A DNA stretch of 64,000 nt from the NCBI RefSeq assembly GCF_001612765.1, contig NZ_BDBB01000046.1:1-64000 (forward strand). Direction: 5' to 3'. The notes under the pieces were generated by a model. It had not been told where the DNA came from and did not search any database. It saw only the letters and a program-made list of their open reading frames with translations. Positions 28,626-37,915 of the stretch are shown here, one piece after another (the first letter of the stretch is position 1; each line of letters opens with the position of its first letter). The translations under genes were made by a program, and so were the position numbers. The DNA is from Nocardia arthritidis NBRC 100137. GTDB lineage: Bacteria > Actinomycetota > Actinomycetes > Mycobacteriales > Mycobacteriaceae.

Positions 28626-29645
28626 TCAGCGCACGGCCACCAGTTTCAATGGCGTCTCCAGCAGCGCGTCCACCGAATCCTCCCACGGGACCGTCGCGGT
28701 GGTGACCAGTGACGGGTCGAAGCGACCGGCCGCCACGAGATCGAGGACCTCGGGAATGGCCGGGCGCACATGCGCCCGGCCGGTGTGCAAGGTGCAGCAG
28801 CGGGTGTACATGCCGAACAGCGGCAGCGCGACGTCCTGCGACTGGACGCTGACGCTCGTGCACCAGCCGTCGTACGCCGTCGCGTCGATCGCCCCGCGCA
28901 GCGCTTTCGCCCGGCCTGCTGCCTCCACGACGATCGGGAACCGCCCCACCCGTGCGTCCGGGGGCCCTTCGATCGCCTCCGCGCCGAGCGACTTCGCGAT
29001 GCCCAGTCGCTGGACGGAGTCGTCGAGATAGACCACCCGGGCGGAACCGAGGGCGACGGCGAGCCCGGCGGCGTACAGACCGATCGACGGCGCGGCGGGG
29101 CCGCCGATCACCAGCACTTCGGCGGCGGGATCGTCGGCCAGCTGCGGGCCGACCGCGCGATAGGCGTCCGGGATGTTGTCGCTGGCGCTGGCCACCGCGG
29201 CCGGGTCGACGCCGGAGGGCAGCCGCACCAGCATGGCGTCCGCGTGCGGCACCAACGCCAGGTCGGCCCACAACCCGCCCCAGTCCAACCCGCCCATGGC
29301 GCCGAGGCCGAACGACGACAGCCGCGGATGGCTCACGCAGTTTCCGGTCCGCCCGCGTGCGCAGGCCCGGCAGGCGCCGCAGGAGATCTGGAACGGCACC
29401 ACCACCAGGTCGCCGACGGTGACGCCGCGCACCTCCGGACCGATGTCGACGACTTCCGCCACTCCCTCGTGCCCGAACGGATACGGTCCGGGCAGCGGGA
29501 ACGCGCCGCGCAGAACGGCCGGGTCGATGTCACAGGTGGCCAGCGCGACGGGCCGCACGAGCGCCTGGCCGGACCCGGTCAGCACGGGTTCGGGATGTTC
29601 TTCCCAGCGCATCGCACCAGGACCGGTCAGCATCAGACGCTTCAT
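28626..29645 (-). CDS. Zinc-dependent medium-chain alcohol dehydrogenase
   Basis: A 339-aa MDR enzyme with a GroES-like N-terminus. Catalytic zinc ligands are Cys38, His59 and Glu60 (GHEG); structural zinc cysteines are Cys89, Cys92, Cys95 and Cys103. The nucleotide fold near residue 170 reads VLVIGGPAAPSIGLYAAGLA and lacks the strict GxGxxG, so the cofactor region is somewhat divergent. Substrate unknown. The gene starts 31 bases after a TetR gene, and a palindromic operator fills that gap. Confidence 0.88.
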   Translation of the reverse strand: MKRLMLTGPGAMRWEEHPEPVLTGSGQALVRPVALATCDIDPAVLRGAFPLPGPYPFGHEGVAEVVDIGPEVRGVTVGDLVVVPFQISCGACRACARGRTGNCVSHPRLSSFGLGAMGGLDWGGLWADLALVPHADAMLVRLPSGVDPAAVASASDNIPDAYRAVGPQLADDPAAEVLVIGGPAAPSIGLYAAGLAVALGSARVVYLDDSVQRLGIAKSLGAEAIEGPPDARVGRFPIVVEAAGRAKALRGAIDATAYDGWCTSVSVQSQDVALPLFGMYTRCCTLHTGRAHVRPAIPEVLDLVAAGRFDPSLVTTATVPWEDSVDALLETPLKLVAVR

Positions 29646-29658
29646 CGTCCGAGTGTCG

Positions 29659-29676
29659 CTAGAACGTTCTTTCTAG
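29659..29676. promoter_or_regulatory. TetR operator upstream of the alcohol dehydrogenase
   Basis: CTAGAA (29659–29664) and TTCTAG (29671–29676) are perfect inverted arms 6 bases apart; a second palindrome, AGAACGTTCT, is nested inside. It occupies the gap between the TetR stop codon and the dehydrogenase start. Confidence 0.7.
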
Positions 29677-30369
29677 TCAAGCGTTCGGTCCCGCATCGCC
29701 TTGCTGGGCAGAAGTTTCCGGAAATTGTCCGGGACGCGCTGCCGCACCGGGCTCGGTGGTGGCCGCCGCTCGGTGCGGCGCGGTCGCGGGGCCGCCGATC
29801 CCCGCCGACGCGAACGTCGACCGGATCAGCCGCTCCATCGACTGCGCCACTGTGCGCAGCGGGGCGTCCGTCTGCCGGATCCGGGCCAGGATCGTGGCAC
29901 CCTCATAGGCGGCGACCACCGTCGTGGCCAGCTCTGCCGCCTCCTCGCCGCCGAGCCCCAGTTCGGCGAGCAGTCCGGCGAATGCCTGCTCCATCGCCTC
30001 GAAGGCGTGCACACAGGCCGAGCGCACCGCCTCGACGTCACTGCCGCCGTCGAGCGCGGGCGTCCCGACCGGGCATCCGTCGGTCCACTCCGAGTCCGCG
30101 AGCTTGCCGACCATGAATTCGAACAGCGTGGCCAAGGTGGCGAACACATCGGTGGGCGCCTGCCGGATCATCCGGCCGGTCAGCACGCCGGTCCCGGTGA
30201 TCGCCGCGACCGCGATCTCCTCCTTGCCCCCCGGAAAGTGGTGGTAGATAGAGCCATACGGCAGTTCGGCCGCCTCGCTCAACGCCTTCAGACCGAACCC
30301 GTGATACCCGTGCCGCGCCAGCAGCCCGGACGCGGCCACCTCGATCCGCCGCCTGGACTCCGAAACCAT
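29677..30369 (-). CDS. TetR-family regulator (LmrA/YxaF type)
   Basis: A 230-aa TetR protein. HTH residues are FGLKALSEAAELPYGSIYHHFPGGKEEI near 25–52, with the PGGKEE signature of the LmrA/YxaF subgroup, and the C-terminal domain contains CPVGTPALD. It probably represses the alcohol dehydrogenase downstream through the palindrome at 29659. The last 30 residues are a low-complexity Ala/Pro/Gly tail. ATG at 30369. Confidence 0.9.
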   Translation of the reverse strand: MVSESRRRIEVAASGLLARHGYHGFGLKALSEAAELPYGSIYHHFPGGKEEIAVAAITGTGVLTGRMIRQAPTDVFATLATLFEFMVGKLADSEWTDGCPVGTPALDGGSDVEAVRSACVHAFEAMEQAFAGLLAELGLGGEEAAELATTVVAAYEGATILARIRQTDAPLRTVAQSMERLIRSTFASAGIGGPATAPHRAAATTEPGAAARPGQFPETSAQQGDAGPNA

Positions 30370-30496
30370 CTGTCGATTGTGCCCCGCGACCGGCGCCGGT
30401 CCGGTCGGAACGACAGCCTACAGCGCCTTACGACAGTGCCTTGTTCCCGAGGACCGCAATCGCCGGTGTGCCGTTGAGGGCAACCGTAGGTCGTGC

Positions 30497-31357
30497 TCAG
30501 CGAGTGGTGGCCGCCTGCAGAATCGACCTGACCGGTATGGCGGGGCGCTGGAGAAGGCTTTCGAGTTGGCCTGTGGCAGTGGCGAATTCCCCGCGGCGGG
30601 CGGCTCGGAACATGCCGAGGAGCATGGCGGCCCGCTCCTCGGGGACGCCGCGCGCGACCAGGGAAGCGGCCCATTCGGAGTCCGCGGCGACGACGCGGCG
30701 GATCGTTCGTCCGGTCCGTTCGGTGAGGATGGCGGCGATGTCGGCGAGGTCCAGCGCCTCCGGTGCGGTCAGGGGCGGGGTCGGCCCGTCGAACCGGCCT
30801 TCGTCGGCGAGGATGATCGCCGCGGCTTCGGCGAGATCGGCATGGGCTGTCCAGGAAACCGGCCCATCGGCCGGTGCGAGCAGTTCACCGGTGTCCAGCG
30901 CCGAACCGAGCAAAAGCGGGACGGTACCGGCGTAGAACCCGTTGCGCAGTGCGGTGAACGGTATGCCTGTCGCCGCCAGGTAGCGCTCGGTCGCGGCATG
31001 ATCCGGCATGGGACCGAACACCGAATCATCGGCGGCGGCCTGATGGCTGGTGTAAAGGATGCGCCCGGCCCCGGCCGCGCGAGCGGCGTCGATCGCCGCG
31101 ACATGCGCGGCGACGGCCGCCTCCCCGGTCAGGTTCGCCGACACGATCAGCACTTGGGTGGCGCCTGCGAATGCCTCGGCCAGGGATGACGGGTCGGTGA
31201 AGTCGCCGCGCCGCACCCGCACTCCGCGGGAGGCCAGCTCACCTGCCCGGTCGATGTCGCGCACGCTGACGCCGACCCGAGCGGCCGGTACCCGCTCCAG
31301 CAGCCGATCGACGATCTGAGAGCCGAGCAGTCCGGTGCCTCCGGTGACGATGATCAT
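30497..31357 (-). CDS. NmrA-like NAD(P)H-binding oxidoreductase
   Basis: A 286-aa atypical SDR. It begins at once with the cofactor fold IIVTGGTGLLGSQIVDRLL (GGTGLLG at 6–12), has the RGDFTDPSSL motif after strand 3, and a loop with YTSHQAA in place of a Tyr-Lys pair, typical of NmrA/QOR2-type quinone reductases or redox sensors. The ATG at 31357 follows AAGGAGTGTGG. It is divergent from a TetR gene with a strong operator between them. Confidence 0.87.
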   Translation of the reverse strand: MIIVTGGTGLLGSQIVDRLLERVPAARVGVSVRDIDRAGELASRGVRVRRGDFTDPSSLAEAFAGATQVLIVSANLTGEAAVAAHVAAIDAARAAGAGRILYTSHQAAADDSVFGPMPDHAATERYLAATGIPFTALRNGFYAGTVPLLLGSALDTGELLAPADGPVSWTAHADLAEAAAIILADEGRFDGPTPPLTAPEALDLADIAAILTERTGRTIRRVVAADSEWAASLVARGVPEERAAMLLGMFRAARRGEFATATGQLESLLQRPAIPVRSILQAATTR

Positions 31358-31367
31358 CCACACTCCT

Positions 31368-31390
31368 TAACATTGATAATATCGATGTTA
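31368..31390. promoter_or_regulatory. TetR operator between nmrA-like and tetR genes
   Basis: TAACATTGAT (31368–31377) and ATCGATGTTA (31381–31390) are inverted arms with one mismatch, 3 bases apart. The site lies 11 bases upstream of the NmrA-like start and 36 before the TetR gene, so it could repress both. Confidence 0.75.
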
Positions 31391-31425
31391 GCAACGACGA
31401 TATCAGCAGCGCTTAGGATGGCCGC

Positions 31426-32154
31426 ATGGCAGAGTCGAGGTCGAGCAGCGCGAGCAGGCAGGAGACCCGGGAGCGCATCGTCGAGGTGGCTGGGCGGCTG
31501 TTATGCGAACAGGGCCCGCACGCTGTCACCACCCGCGCGGTCGCGCATGCGGCCGGCATGCAGGCGCCGACCATCTACCGTTTCTTCGAGGACAAGGACG
31601 CATTGCTCGATGCCGTCGCCGAGCATGTCTTCGCGACCTACGTGGCGGGCAAGGCCCTCGCCGACGAGGAGGACGACCCGGTAGCCGAGCTTCGCGCCGG
31701 ATGGGACACGCACATCGACTTCGCCCTGACCAATCCGGCGGTGTTCTCGATGCTCACCGACCCCCACCGCGGGACTGCCTCACCCGCGGCGGCCGCTGGG
31801 CTGCAGGTGCTGCGCGCCCGGGTGCACCGTGTCGCGGCGGCCGGCCGGCTCCGGGTAAGCGAACGTCGCGCCGTCGACCTCGTCCATGCCGCCGGGACCG
31901 GGGCCGCTCTGGCCCTGTTGTCCGTCCCGGCCCAAGACCGTGACCTCGGGCTTGCCGAGGCGATGTACGAGGCGGTGACCCACGCGATCCTCACCGACAT
32001 CCCACCACCTTCCGCGCCCGACGCCGCCGCGGCCGCCCTACGAACCGCCGCACCGGAATTGCCGATGCTCACCGACGCCGAACGCGCCCTGCTGTCGGAA
32101 TGGCTGCGACGAACCGACGAGAACCCCACCGGCGACGCTCCCCGTCCTCGCTGA
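31426..32154 (+). CDS. TetR-family regulator
   Basis: A 242-aa TetR protein. The HTH runs through VTTRAVAHAAGMQAPTIYRF at about 39–58 with FEDKDALLDAV after it; the rest is a helical ligand domain with an Ala/Pro-rich connection near residue 200. It is divergent from the NmrA-like oxidoreductase and probably controls it through the operator at 31368. ATG at 31426. Confidence 0.9.
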   Translation: MAESRSSSASRQETRERIVEVAGRLLCEQGPHAVTTRAVAHAAGMQAPTIYRFFEDKDALLDAVAEHVFATYVAGKALADEEDDPVAELRAGWDTHIDFALTNPAVFSMLTDPHRGTASPAAAAGLQVLRARVHRVAAAGRLRVSERRAVDLVHAAGTGAALALLSVPAQDRDLGLAEAMYEAVTHAILTDIPPPSAPDAAAAALRTAAPELPMLTDAERALLSEWLRRTDENPTGDAPRPR

Positions 32155-32201
32155 CATCGACACGACAGACCCGCATGCGCGCACCAACTAGGCTGCGTTG
32201 C

Positions 32202-33884
32202 GTGGCGGTACTGGACGGCGCGCGGCGCAGGACACTGGCGGTCGGGCGCCGGGCACTCGGACTCGACGTGCCCGCGGCCGATCACACGATCGCGGTGCTG
32301 CATCGCGACGAGTCGGAGGTGCCCGGTCTCGACCGTAAGGAGCTGGCGCAGCTCGACCGGATCCGCCTGATGGGCGCGACGGGCACGGTGCTGATGGCGA
32401 TCAGCGCGCTCGGCATCGGCGCGCAACCGGTGCACCAGAACCCGACCTCCGGCGTCCGCGTGCTGGGCATCTTCGCCCGCGCCCACACCGGCTCGCTGGC
32501 CATGTGCATGACCGGCACCGTCGTGGTCGTGCTGGCCTGGCTGCTGCTGGGCCGATTCGCGATCGGCGGCATCGGCGGCTCCCCGATCCACCGGCTGACC
32601 CGCTCGCAGCTGGACCGCACGCTGTTGCTGTGGCTGATCCCGCTCAGCGTCGCTCCCCCGCTGTTCAGCAACGACGTCTACTCCTATCTGGCACAGAGCG
32701 AGATCGCCGCGCGCGGCATCGACCCGTATCAGGAAGGCCCGGTCGCGGGACTCGGGATCGACAACGTCCTGACCAACAACGTGCCGACCATCTGGCGCGA
32801 CACCCCCGCGCCCTACGGTCCGCTGTTCCTCTGGATCGGCCGTGGCATCGCCGAACTCACCGGGGACAACATCATCGCGGGCGTGTGGGTGCACCGGATC
32901 CTCGCGCTCGGCGGCGTCGCGCTGATCGTCTGGGCGCTGCCCCGGCTGTCGGTGCGCTGCGGCGTCGCGCCGGTGAGCGCGCTGTGGCTCGGCGCGGCCA
33001 ACCCGCTGGTGCTGTTCCATCTGGTCGGCGGCGTGCACAACGACGCGCTGATGCTCGGCCTGATGCTGGCGGGCCTGGAGTTCTGTCTGCGCGCCATCGA
33101 GGACACCCACCCGTTCGACGGCCGGGCCTACGCGTGGCTGATCAGCGGGGCGATCATCATCACGCTGTCGTCCTCGATCAAGTTCACCTCGATCATCGTG
33201 CTCGGGTTCGTCGGGATGGCGCTGGCGCGGCGCTGGGGCGCCTCGCTGCGCACGGTCGCCATCGCGGCCGCCATGCTCGGCGCGATCGCCATCGGCACAA
33301 CGCTTTTCATCAGTTCGGTCAGCGGGCTCGGATTCGGCTGGATCTACACGCTGAACACCGCGAGCGTGGTGCGCAGCTGGATGTCGCTGCCGACCGTGCT
33401 CGGCATCATCACCGGGTTCGGCGGTGTGCTGCTGGGACTCGGCGATCACACCACCGCGCTGCTGAGCATCACCCGCCCGATCGCGGCGGTGGTCGCGGGC
33501 TTCTTCACCGTCCGGATGCTGGTCGCCACCGGCACCGGGCGGCTGCATCCCGTCGGCGCGCTCGGCGTGGCGCTCGGCGCGATCGTGCTGCTGTTCCCGG
33601 TGGTGCAGCCCTGGTATCTGCTGTGGGCGATCGTGCCGATGGCGGCTTGGGCGACCCGGCCGGTGTTCCGGGTTCCTGCGGTGGCGTTCTCGGCGATCGT
33701 GAGCGTCATCCTGATGCCGCGCGGCGCCGATCTGGAGGTGTTCCAGATCGTGGGCGCCGCGATCGCCACCGTGATCGTCGGAGTGCTGTTCATCGTGATC
33801 ACGCGCAACTCGCTGCCCTGGCGCGGGCAGACGGGGGTGTCGGCTCCGTCACAGGTGCCCACCTCCTACGGTGTGACATCGTGA
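32202..33884 (+). CDS. mptB: Alpha-(1->6)-mannopyranosyltransferase MptB
   Basis: A 560-aa polytopic GT-C glycosyltransferase with about 13 membrane helices, which uses polyprenyl-phosphate mannose outside the membrane to start the mannan core of lipomannan. The conserved first loop has the acidic pair in FSNDVYSYLAQSEIAARG; FHLVGGVHNDALMLGLMLAG marks the actinobacterial family. Corresponds to Rv1459c. The GTG at 32202 stands 7 bases after TAGGCT (32189), fitting a leaderless message; an ATG at 32175 is an alternative. It is followed by an ABC exporter as in mycobacteria. Confidence 0.92.
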   Translation: MAVLDGARRRTLAVGRRALGLDVPAADHTIAVLHRDESEVPGLDRKELAQLDRIRLMGATGTVLMAISALGIGAQPVHQNPTSGVRVLGIFARAHTGSLAMCMTGTVVVVLAWLLLGRFAIGGIGGSPIHRLTRSQLDRTLLLWLIPLSVAPPLFSNDVYSYLAQSEIAARGIDPYQEGPVAGLGIDNVLTNNVPTIWRDTPAPYGPLFLWIGRGIAELTGDNIIAGVWVHRILALGGVALIVWALPRLSVRCGVAPVSALWLGAANPLVLFHLVGGVHNDALMLGLMLAGLEFCLRAIEDTHPFDGRAYAWLISGAIIITLSSSIKFTSIIVLGFVGMALARRWGASLRTVAIAAAMLGAIAIGTTLFISSVSGLGFGWIYTLNTASVVRSWMSLPTVLGIITGFGGVLLGLGDHTTALLSITRPIAAVVAGFFTVRMLVATGTGRLHPVGALGVALGAIVLLFPVVQPWYLLWAIVPMAAWATRPVFRVPAVAFSAIVSVILMPRGADLEVFQIVGAAIATVIVGVLFIVITRNSLPWRGQTGVSAPSQVPTSYGVTS

Positions 33885-33957
33885 CCGAGCGTGGCGAGGG
33901 AGCCATCTACACAGCATCACCGGGTGCGCCGAAACCGAGCGCCGGCGAGGCTGAGTC

Positions 33958-34890
33958 GTGACCACGGCCTCCGGACCGGCCGTCAGCGTCGACGCCGTCG
34001 TCAAGCGGTACGGCGAGACCACGGCCGTGGACGGCCTGACGTTCGAAGTCGAACCGGCGCGGGTGCTCGCGCTGCTCGGCCCGAACGGCGCTGGCAAGAC
34101 CACCACGGTGGAGATGTGCGAGGGATTCGCCGCGCCGGACGCCGGCGCGGTGCGCGTGCTCGGCCTGGACCCCGTCGCCGATTCCGAACGGCTGCGCCCC
34201 CGCATCGGCGTCATGCTCCAAGGCGGCGGCGCGTATCCCGGCGCGCGAGCGGGGGAAATGCTGGACTTGGTAGCCGCCTACTCCGCGGATCCGCTCGACC
34301 CCGACTGGCTGCTGCGCACGCTCGGCCTCCAGGACAACCGCCGCACCCCTTACCGCCGCCTCTCCGGCGGCCAGCAGCAGCGGCTCGCCCTCGCCTGCGC
34401 GCTGGTGGGCAAACCGGAAATCGTGTTCCTGGACGAACCGACGGCGGGCCTTGATGCCCAGGCCCGGCTGATCGTCTGGGAACTGATCGACGCCCTGCGC
34501 CGCGACGGGGTGACCGTCGTGCTGACCACGCACATGATGGACGAGGCCGAGCAACTCGCCGACCAGCTGGTGATCATCGACCACGGCCGCATCGTCGCCT
34601 CCGGCACCCCCGCCGAGGTCACCGCGCACGGAGCGGCGGGGCAGCTGCGCTTCACCGCGCCGCCCAAACTGGACCTGGAACTGCTGGCGAACGCCCTGCC
34701 CGAAGGGTTCGCGCCGCGGGAGACCACCCCCGGCACCTATCTGGTGGAGGGCGAGATCAATCCGCAAGTGCTCGCGACCGTCACCGCGTGGTGCGCGCGA
34801 ATGAACGTGCTGGCCACCGACATCCGGATCGATCAGCGCCGCCTCGAAGACGTCTTCCTCGAACTGACCGGACGGGACCTGCGCGGATGA
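33958..34890 (+). CDS. ABC transporter ATP-binding protein (Rv1458c-like)
   Basis: A 310-aa ATPase of the DRR/ABC-2 exporter type. Walker A GPNGAGKT is at 41–48, signature LSGGQQQRLALA, Walker B VFLDEPTAGLD, and the C-terminal domain with EDVFLELTGRDLR is typical of drug or lipid exporters. The GTG at 33958 is 73 bases after mptB. Its stop overlaps the permease start (ATGA). Substrate unknown; the mptB neighbour hints at envelope glycolipid. Confidence 0.93.
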   Translation: MTTASGPAVSVDAVVKRYGETTAVDGLTFEVEPARVLALLGPNGAGKTTTVEMCEGFAAPDAGAVRVLGLDPVADSERLRPRIGVMLQGGGAYPGARAGEMLDLVAAYSADPLDPDWLLRTLGLQDNRRTPYRRLSGGQQQRLALACALVGKPEIVFLDEPTAGLDAQARLIVWELIDALRRDGVTVVLTTHMMDEAEQLADQLVIIDHGRIVASGTPAEVTAHGAAGQLRFTAPPKLDLELLANALPEGFAPRETTPGTYLVEGEINPQVLATVTAWCARMNVLATDIRIDQRRLEDVFLELTGRDLRG

Positions 34891-35678
34891 GCGAGCACGA
34901 CGCGACCGCCAACCGATTCACGCCGGGCACCTTCGCCCCCGGCCCGCGCCCGAGCAGCCGCGCCGCGATGCTGTTCGCGCAGACCAGGCTCGAGCTGATC
35001 CTGTTGCTGCGCAACGGCGAACAACTCCTGCTGACCATGTTCATCCCGATCACCCTGCTGGTCGGCCTGAGCTTGCTGCCGTTCGGCGATCTCGGCGCGC
35101 ACCGGGTGGACAAGATCGTGCCCGCGGTGATGATGGTGGCCGTCATGTCCACCGCGTTCACCGGTCAGGCCATCGCCGTCGGCTTCGACCGCCGCTACGG
35201 CGCGCTCAAGCGGCTCGGCGCGACGGCGCTGCCGCGCTGGGGCGTCATCGCGGGCAAGAGCGCGGCCGTGCTCATCGTGGTCGTGCTGCAAGCCGTCCTG
35301 CTCGGCCTCATCGGCTTCGCATTGGGCTGGCGGCCGCAACCCGTCGGGCTGCTGCTGGGCGCGGCGGTGATCGCGCTCGGCACCGCGACCTTCGCGGCGA
35401 TGGGCCTGCTGCTGGGCGGCACCCTGAAAGCCGAGGTCGTGCTCGCGCTGGCCAACATCCTGTGGTTCGTCATGCTCGGCGTCGCCAGCATCGTGTTCGC
35501 CGCCGACGACCTGCCCGCCGTGGTGAGCGTGCTCGCCCGGCTGGTGCCGTCGGGCGCGCTGGCCGAAGCGCTGGAAACCGCGATGCACACCGGCGTCGAC
35601 TGGTTCGGGATCGCCGTACTCGCCGTATGGGGCGTGGTGTCGGGCGTCGCGGCGACCCGCCTGTTCCGCTTCCACTGA
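34887..35678 (+). CDS. ABC-2 transporter permease (Rv1457c-like)
   Basis: A 263-aa membrane protein with six predicted helices and the ABC-2 motif DRRYGALKRLGATALPRW in the cytoplasmic coupling loop. The ATG overlaps the ATPase stop by 4 bases, so the two proteins form one exporter. Same order as Rv1458c-Rv1457c. Confidence 0.92.
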   Translation: MSEHDATANRFTPGTFAPGPRPSSRAAMLFAQTRLELILLLRNGEQLLLTMFIPITLLVGLSLLPFGDLGAHRVDKIVPAVMMVAVMSTAFTGQAIAVGFDRRYGALKRLGATALPRWGVIAGKSAAVLIVVVLQAVLLGLIGFALGWRPQPVGLLLGAAVIALGTATFAAMGLLLGGTLKAEVVLALANILWFVMLGVASIVFAADDLPAVVSVLARLVPSGALAEALETAMHTGVDWFGIAVLAVWGVVSGVAATRLFRFH

Positions 35679-35744
35679 GCCTCAACGACGAAATGTAGTA
35701 GACCGGATGAAGCCGTCGGATCCGGCCCGGCTACCATTTCCGAC

Positions 35745-36719
35745 GTGCTGTATCGCGCGTTCTTGCGACTCGTCGACAAGCTGCCGCTGCCCTCCTCACG
35801 GACGCAGCGCCTGATCGCGCTCGCGGTCATCCTGTCCCAGGCGGGCATCTCGGTGACCGGCGCCGTCGTGCGGGTCACCGCCTCCGGTCTCGGCTGCCCG
35901 ACCTGGCCGCAGTGCTTCCCCGGCAGCTTCACACCGGTCGCGGTGTCGGAGGTCCCGGCCATCCATCAGGCGGTCGAGTTCTCCAACCGGCTGCTCACGT
36001 TCGCGGTCACGCTGTGCGCGGCGGCCGTTGTGCTGGCGGTGACCCGTGCGCGCCGCCGCCGCGAGGTGCTGGTCTACGCGTGGCTGATGCCCGGCGGCAC
36101 CGTCGTGCAGGCGATCATCGGCGGTATCACGGTGCGCACCGGGCTGCTGTGGTGGACCGTCTCGACGCACCTGCTCGCGTCGATGGTGATGGTGTGGCTG
36201 GCGGTGGTGCTGTACGCGAAGATCGGCGAACCCGACGACGGCGTCGATACCGTGCAGGCCCCCGCGCCGCTGCGCTGGCTCACCGCCTTCGCGGGCGTCG
36301 CGCTCAGCGCGGTCCTGATCGCGGGCACACTGGTGACCGCGGCCGGTCCGCACGCGGGCGACAAGAGCATCGAACGCCAAGTCGAGCGGTTGCAGGTCGA
36401 GATCGTCACCCTGGTGCATCTGCACTCCCAACTGCTGGTGGGGTATCTCGCGCTGCTGGTCGGCCTGGCGTTCGGCCTGTTCGCGGTCGGCATCACCCCC
36501 GCCGTGCGCACCCGCCTGTTCGTACTGCTCGCACTGGTGTGCTCGCAGGCGCTGGTCGGCGTCGTGCAGTACTTCACCGACGTCCCCGCGGCGCTGGTCG
36601 TCGTGCACGTGGGCGGGGCTGCCGCGTGCACCGCAGCCACCGCCGCGCTGTGGGCCTCGCTGCGCACCCGGGAGCGGGTCGCCGCTCCGAAGCCGGACCA
36701 GGCCACGCAGGCCGCCTGA
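35745..36719 (+). CDS. ctaA: Heme A synthase CtaA
   Basis: A 324-aa membrane protein with eight helices. It oxidises the C8 methyl of heme O to form heme A for cytochrome aa3. Heme-binding histidines include His74 (IHQAVEFSNR), STHLLAS, LVHLHSQ and VVVHVGG; Cys51 and Cys57 in the first outer loop (GLGCPTWPQC) form the disulfide seen in Bacillus-type CtaA. The GTG at 35745 is 7 bases after TACCAT, fitting leaderless transcription. Corresponds to Rv1456c; ctaB lies 12 kb away. Confidence 0.95.
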   Translation: MLYRAFLRLVDKLPLPSSRTQRLIALAVILSQAGISVTGAVVRVTASGLGCPTWPQCFPGSFTPVAVSEVPAIHQAVEFSNRLLTFAVTLCAAAVVLAVTRARRRREVLVYAWLMPGGTVVQAIIGGITVRTGLLWWTVSTHLLASMVMVWLAVVLYAKIGEPDDGVDTVQAPAPLRWLTAFAGVALSAVLIAGTLVTAAGPHAGDKSIERQVERLQVEIVTLVHLHSQLLVGYLALLVGLAFGLFAVGITPAVRTRLFVLLALVCSQALVGVVQYFTDVPAALVVVHVGGAAACTAATAALWASLRTRERVAAPKPDQATQAA

Positions 36720-36913
36720 GCGACCCACGCTTACCCCTGGTCGTCACGCCACAACAGGTGAACGACCCGTGTACCAGAGCGCTGCAAGCAGTTCGCACGG
36801 CTTCGGCACGCCACGGGCCACTTCGGCACAATGCCGATGTGGGGCCGGAGCGCGCTCGCGCGCGTCTCGCACCACCGGGCTGTGATCCTCGCTCGGCGGT
36901 AGCGTGATCGGTC

Positions 36914-37903
36914 GTGTCCACGCCTCACCCGCGATCCGATGCGTCGCAGCCCTTTCCCGAGTTCGAGCCGTATGCCGACGGGCTGCTCGACGTCGGGGAC
37001 GGTCAGCGGATCTACTGGGAGACCAGCGGTAACCCGAGTGGCAAGCCGGCGCTGGTGGTGCACGGCGGGCCCGGCGGCGGCGGACGACGCGGTTCGCGCA
37101 GAAGCTTCGACCCGGCGGCCTACCGGATCGTCCTGTTCGATCAACGCGGCTGCGGGGAGAGCCTGCCACACGCCTCCGACCCCGCTGTCGATCTCGCGCA
37201 CAACACCACCCATCACCTGATCGCGGACATGGAACGGCTGCGCGAACACCTCGGGATCGACCGGTGGTTGCTCTTCGGCGGTTCCTGGGGCGCGACGCTG
37301 ATCCTCGCCTACACGCAGCGCCACCCCGAGCGGGTCAGCGAGATCGTGCTGGCCGGGGTCACCATGACCCGGCAAGAGGAGATCGACTGGCTCTACCGCG
37401 ATGTCGCACGGCTGCTGCCCGAGCAGTGGGAGACCTTCCGCACCGGCGTCCCGCTCGCCGATCGCTACGGCGATCTCGTCGATGCCTACCGACGGCTGGT
37501 GGAAAGTCCCGACGCCGCCATCCGCGAGGCGGCGGCGCAGCGGTGGTGCGCCTGGGAAGACGCCGTGATCGCGCACGAAAACCTCGGCAGCCCCGGGCAG
37601 TACAGCGCCAAGCCGGACGCCGCGCGCATGGCGTTCGTCCGGATCTGCACGCATTACTTCGCTCATGCGGCCTGGCTGGAGGACGGGCAGTTGCTGCGCG
37701 ATGCGCACCGGCTGACGGGCATCCCCGGAGTGCTGATCCACGGCAGGCTCGACCTGAGCGCCCCGCTGTACACCGCCTGGCAGCTGGCTCAGGCATGGCC
37801 CGACGCGGAACTCGAGGTCATCGACGATTCCGGGCACACCGGCAGCCCCGCCATGGGTGCGGCCATCCGGCGGGCGATCGCCCGGTTCGCCGGGCAGGCT
37901 TAG
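36914..37903 (+). CDS. pip: Proline iminopeptidase
   Basis: A 329-aa alpha/beta hydrolase of peptidase family S33, which removes N-terminal proline. Oxyanion motif HGGPGGG (50–56), catalytic Ser124 in FGGSWGAT, Asp280 (GRLDLS) and His308 (DSGHTGS), plus the cap-domain WCAWED that binds the peptide N-terminus. The family usually reads HGGPGGG then a short acidic loop; here GRRGSRRSF is more basic than usual. GTG at 36914 stands 8 bases after TAGCGT. Confidence 0.92.
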   Translation: MSTPHPRSDASQPFPEFEPYADGLLDVGDGQRIYWETSGNPSGKPALVVHGGPGGGGRRGSRRSFDPAAYRIVLFDQRGCGESLPHASDPAVDLAHNTTHHLIADMERLREHLGIDRWLLFGGSWGATLILAYTQRHPERVSEIVLAGVTMTRQEEIDWLYRDVARLLPEQWETFRTGVPLADRYGDLVDAYRRLVESPDAAIREAAAQRWCAWEDAVIAHENLGSPGQYSAKPDAARMAFVRICTHYFAHAAWLEDGQLLRDAHRLTGIPGVLIHGRLDLSAPLYTAWQLAQAWPDAELEVIDDSGHTGSPAMGAAIRRAIARFAGQA

Positions 37904-37915
37904 CCGCGCGGCCGA

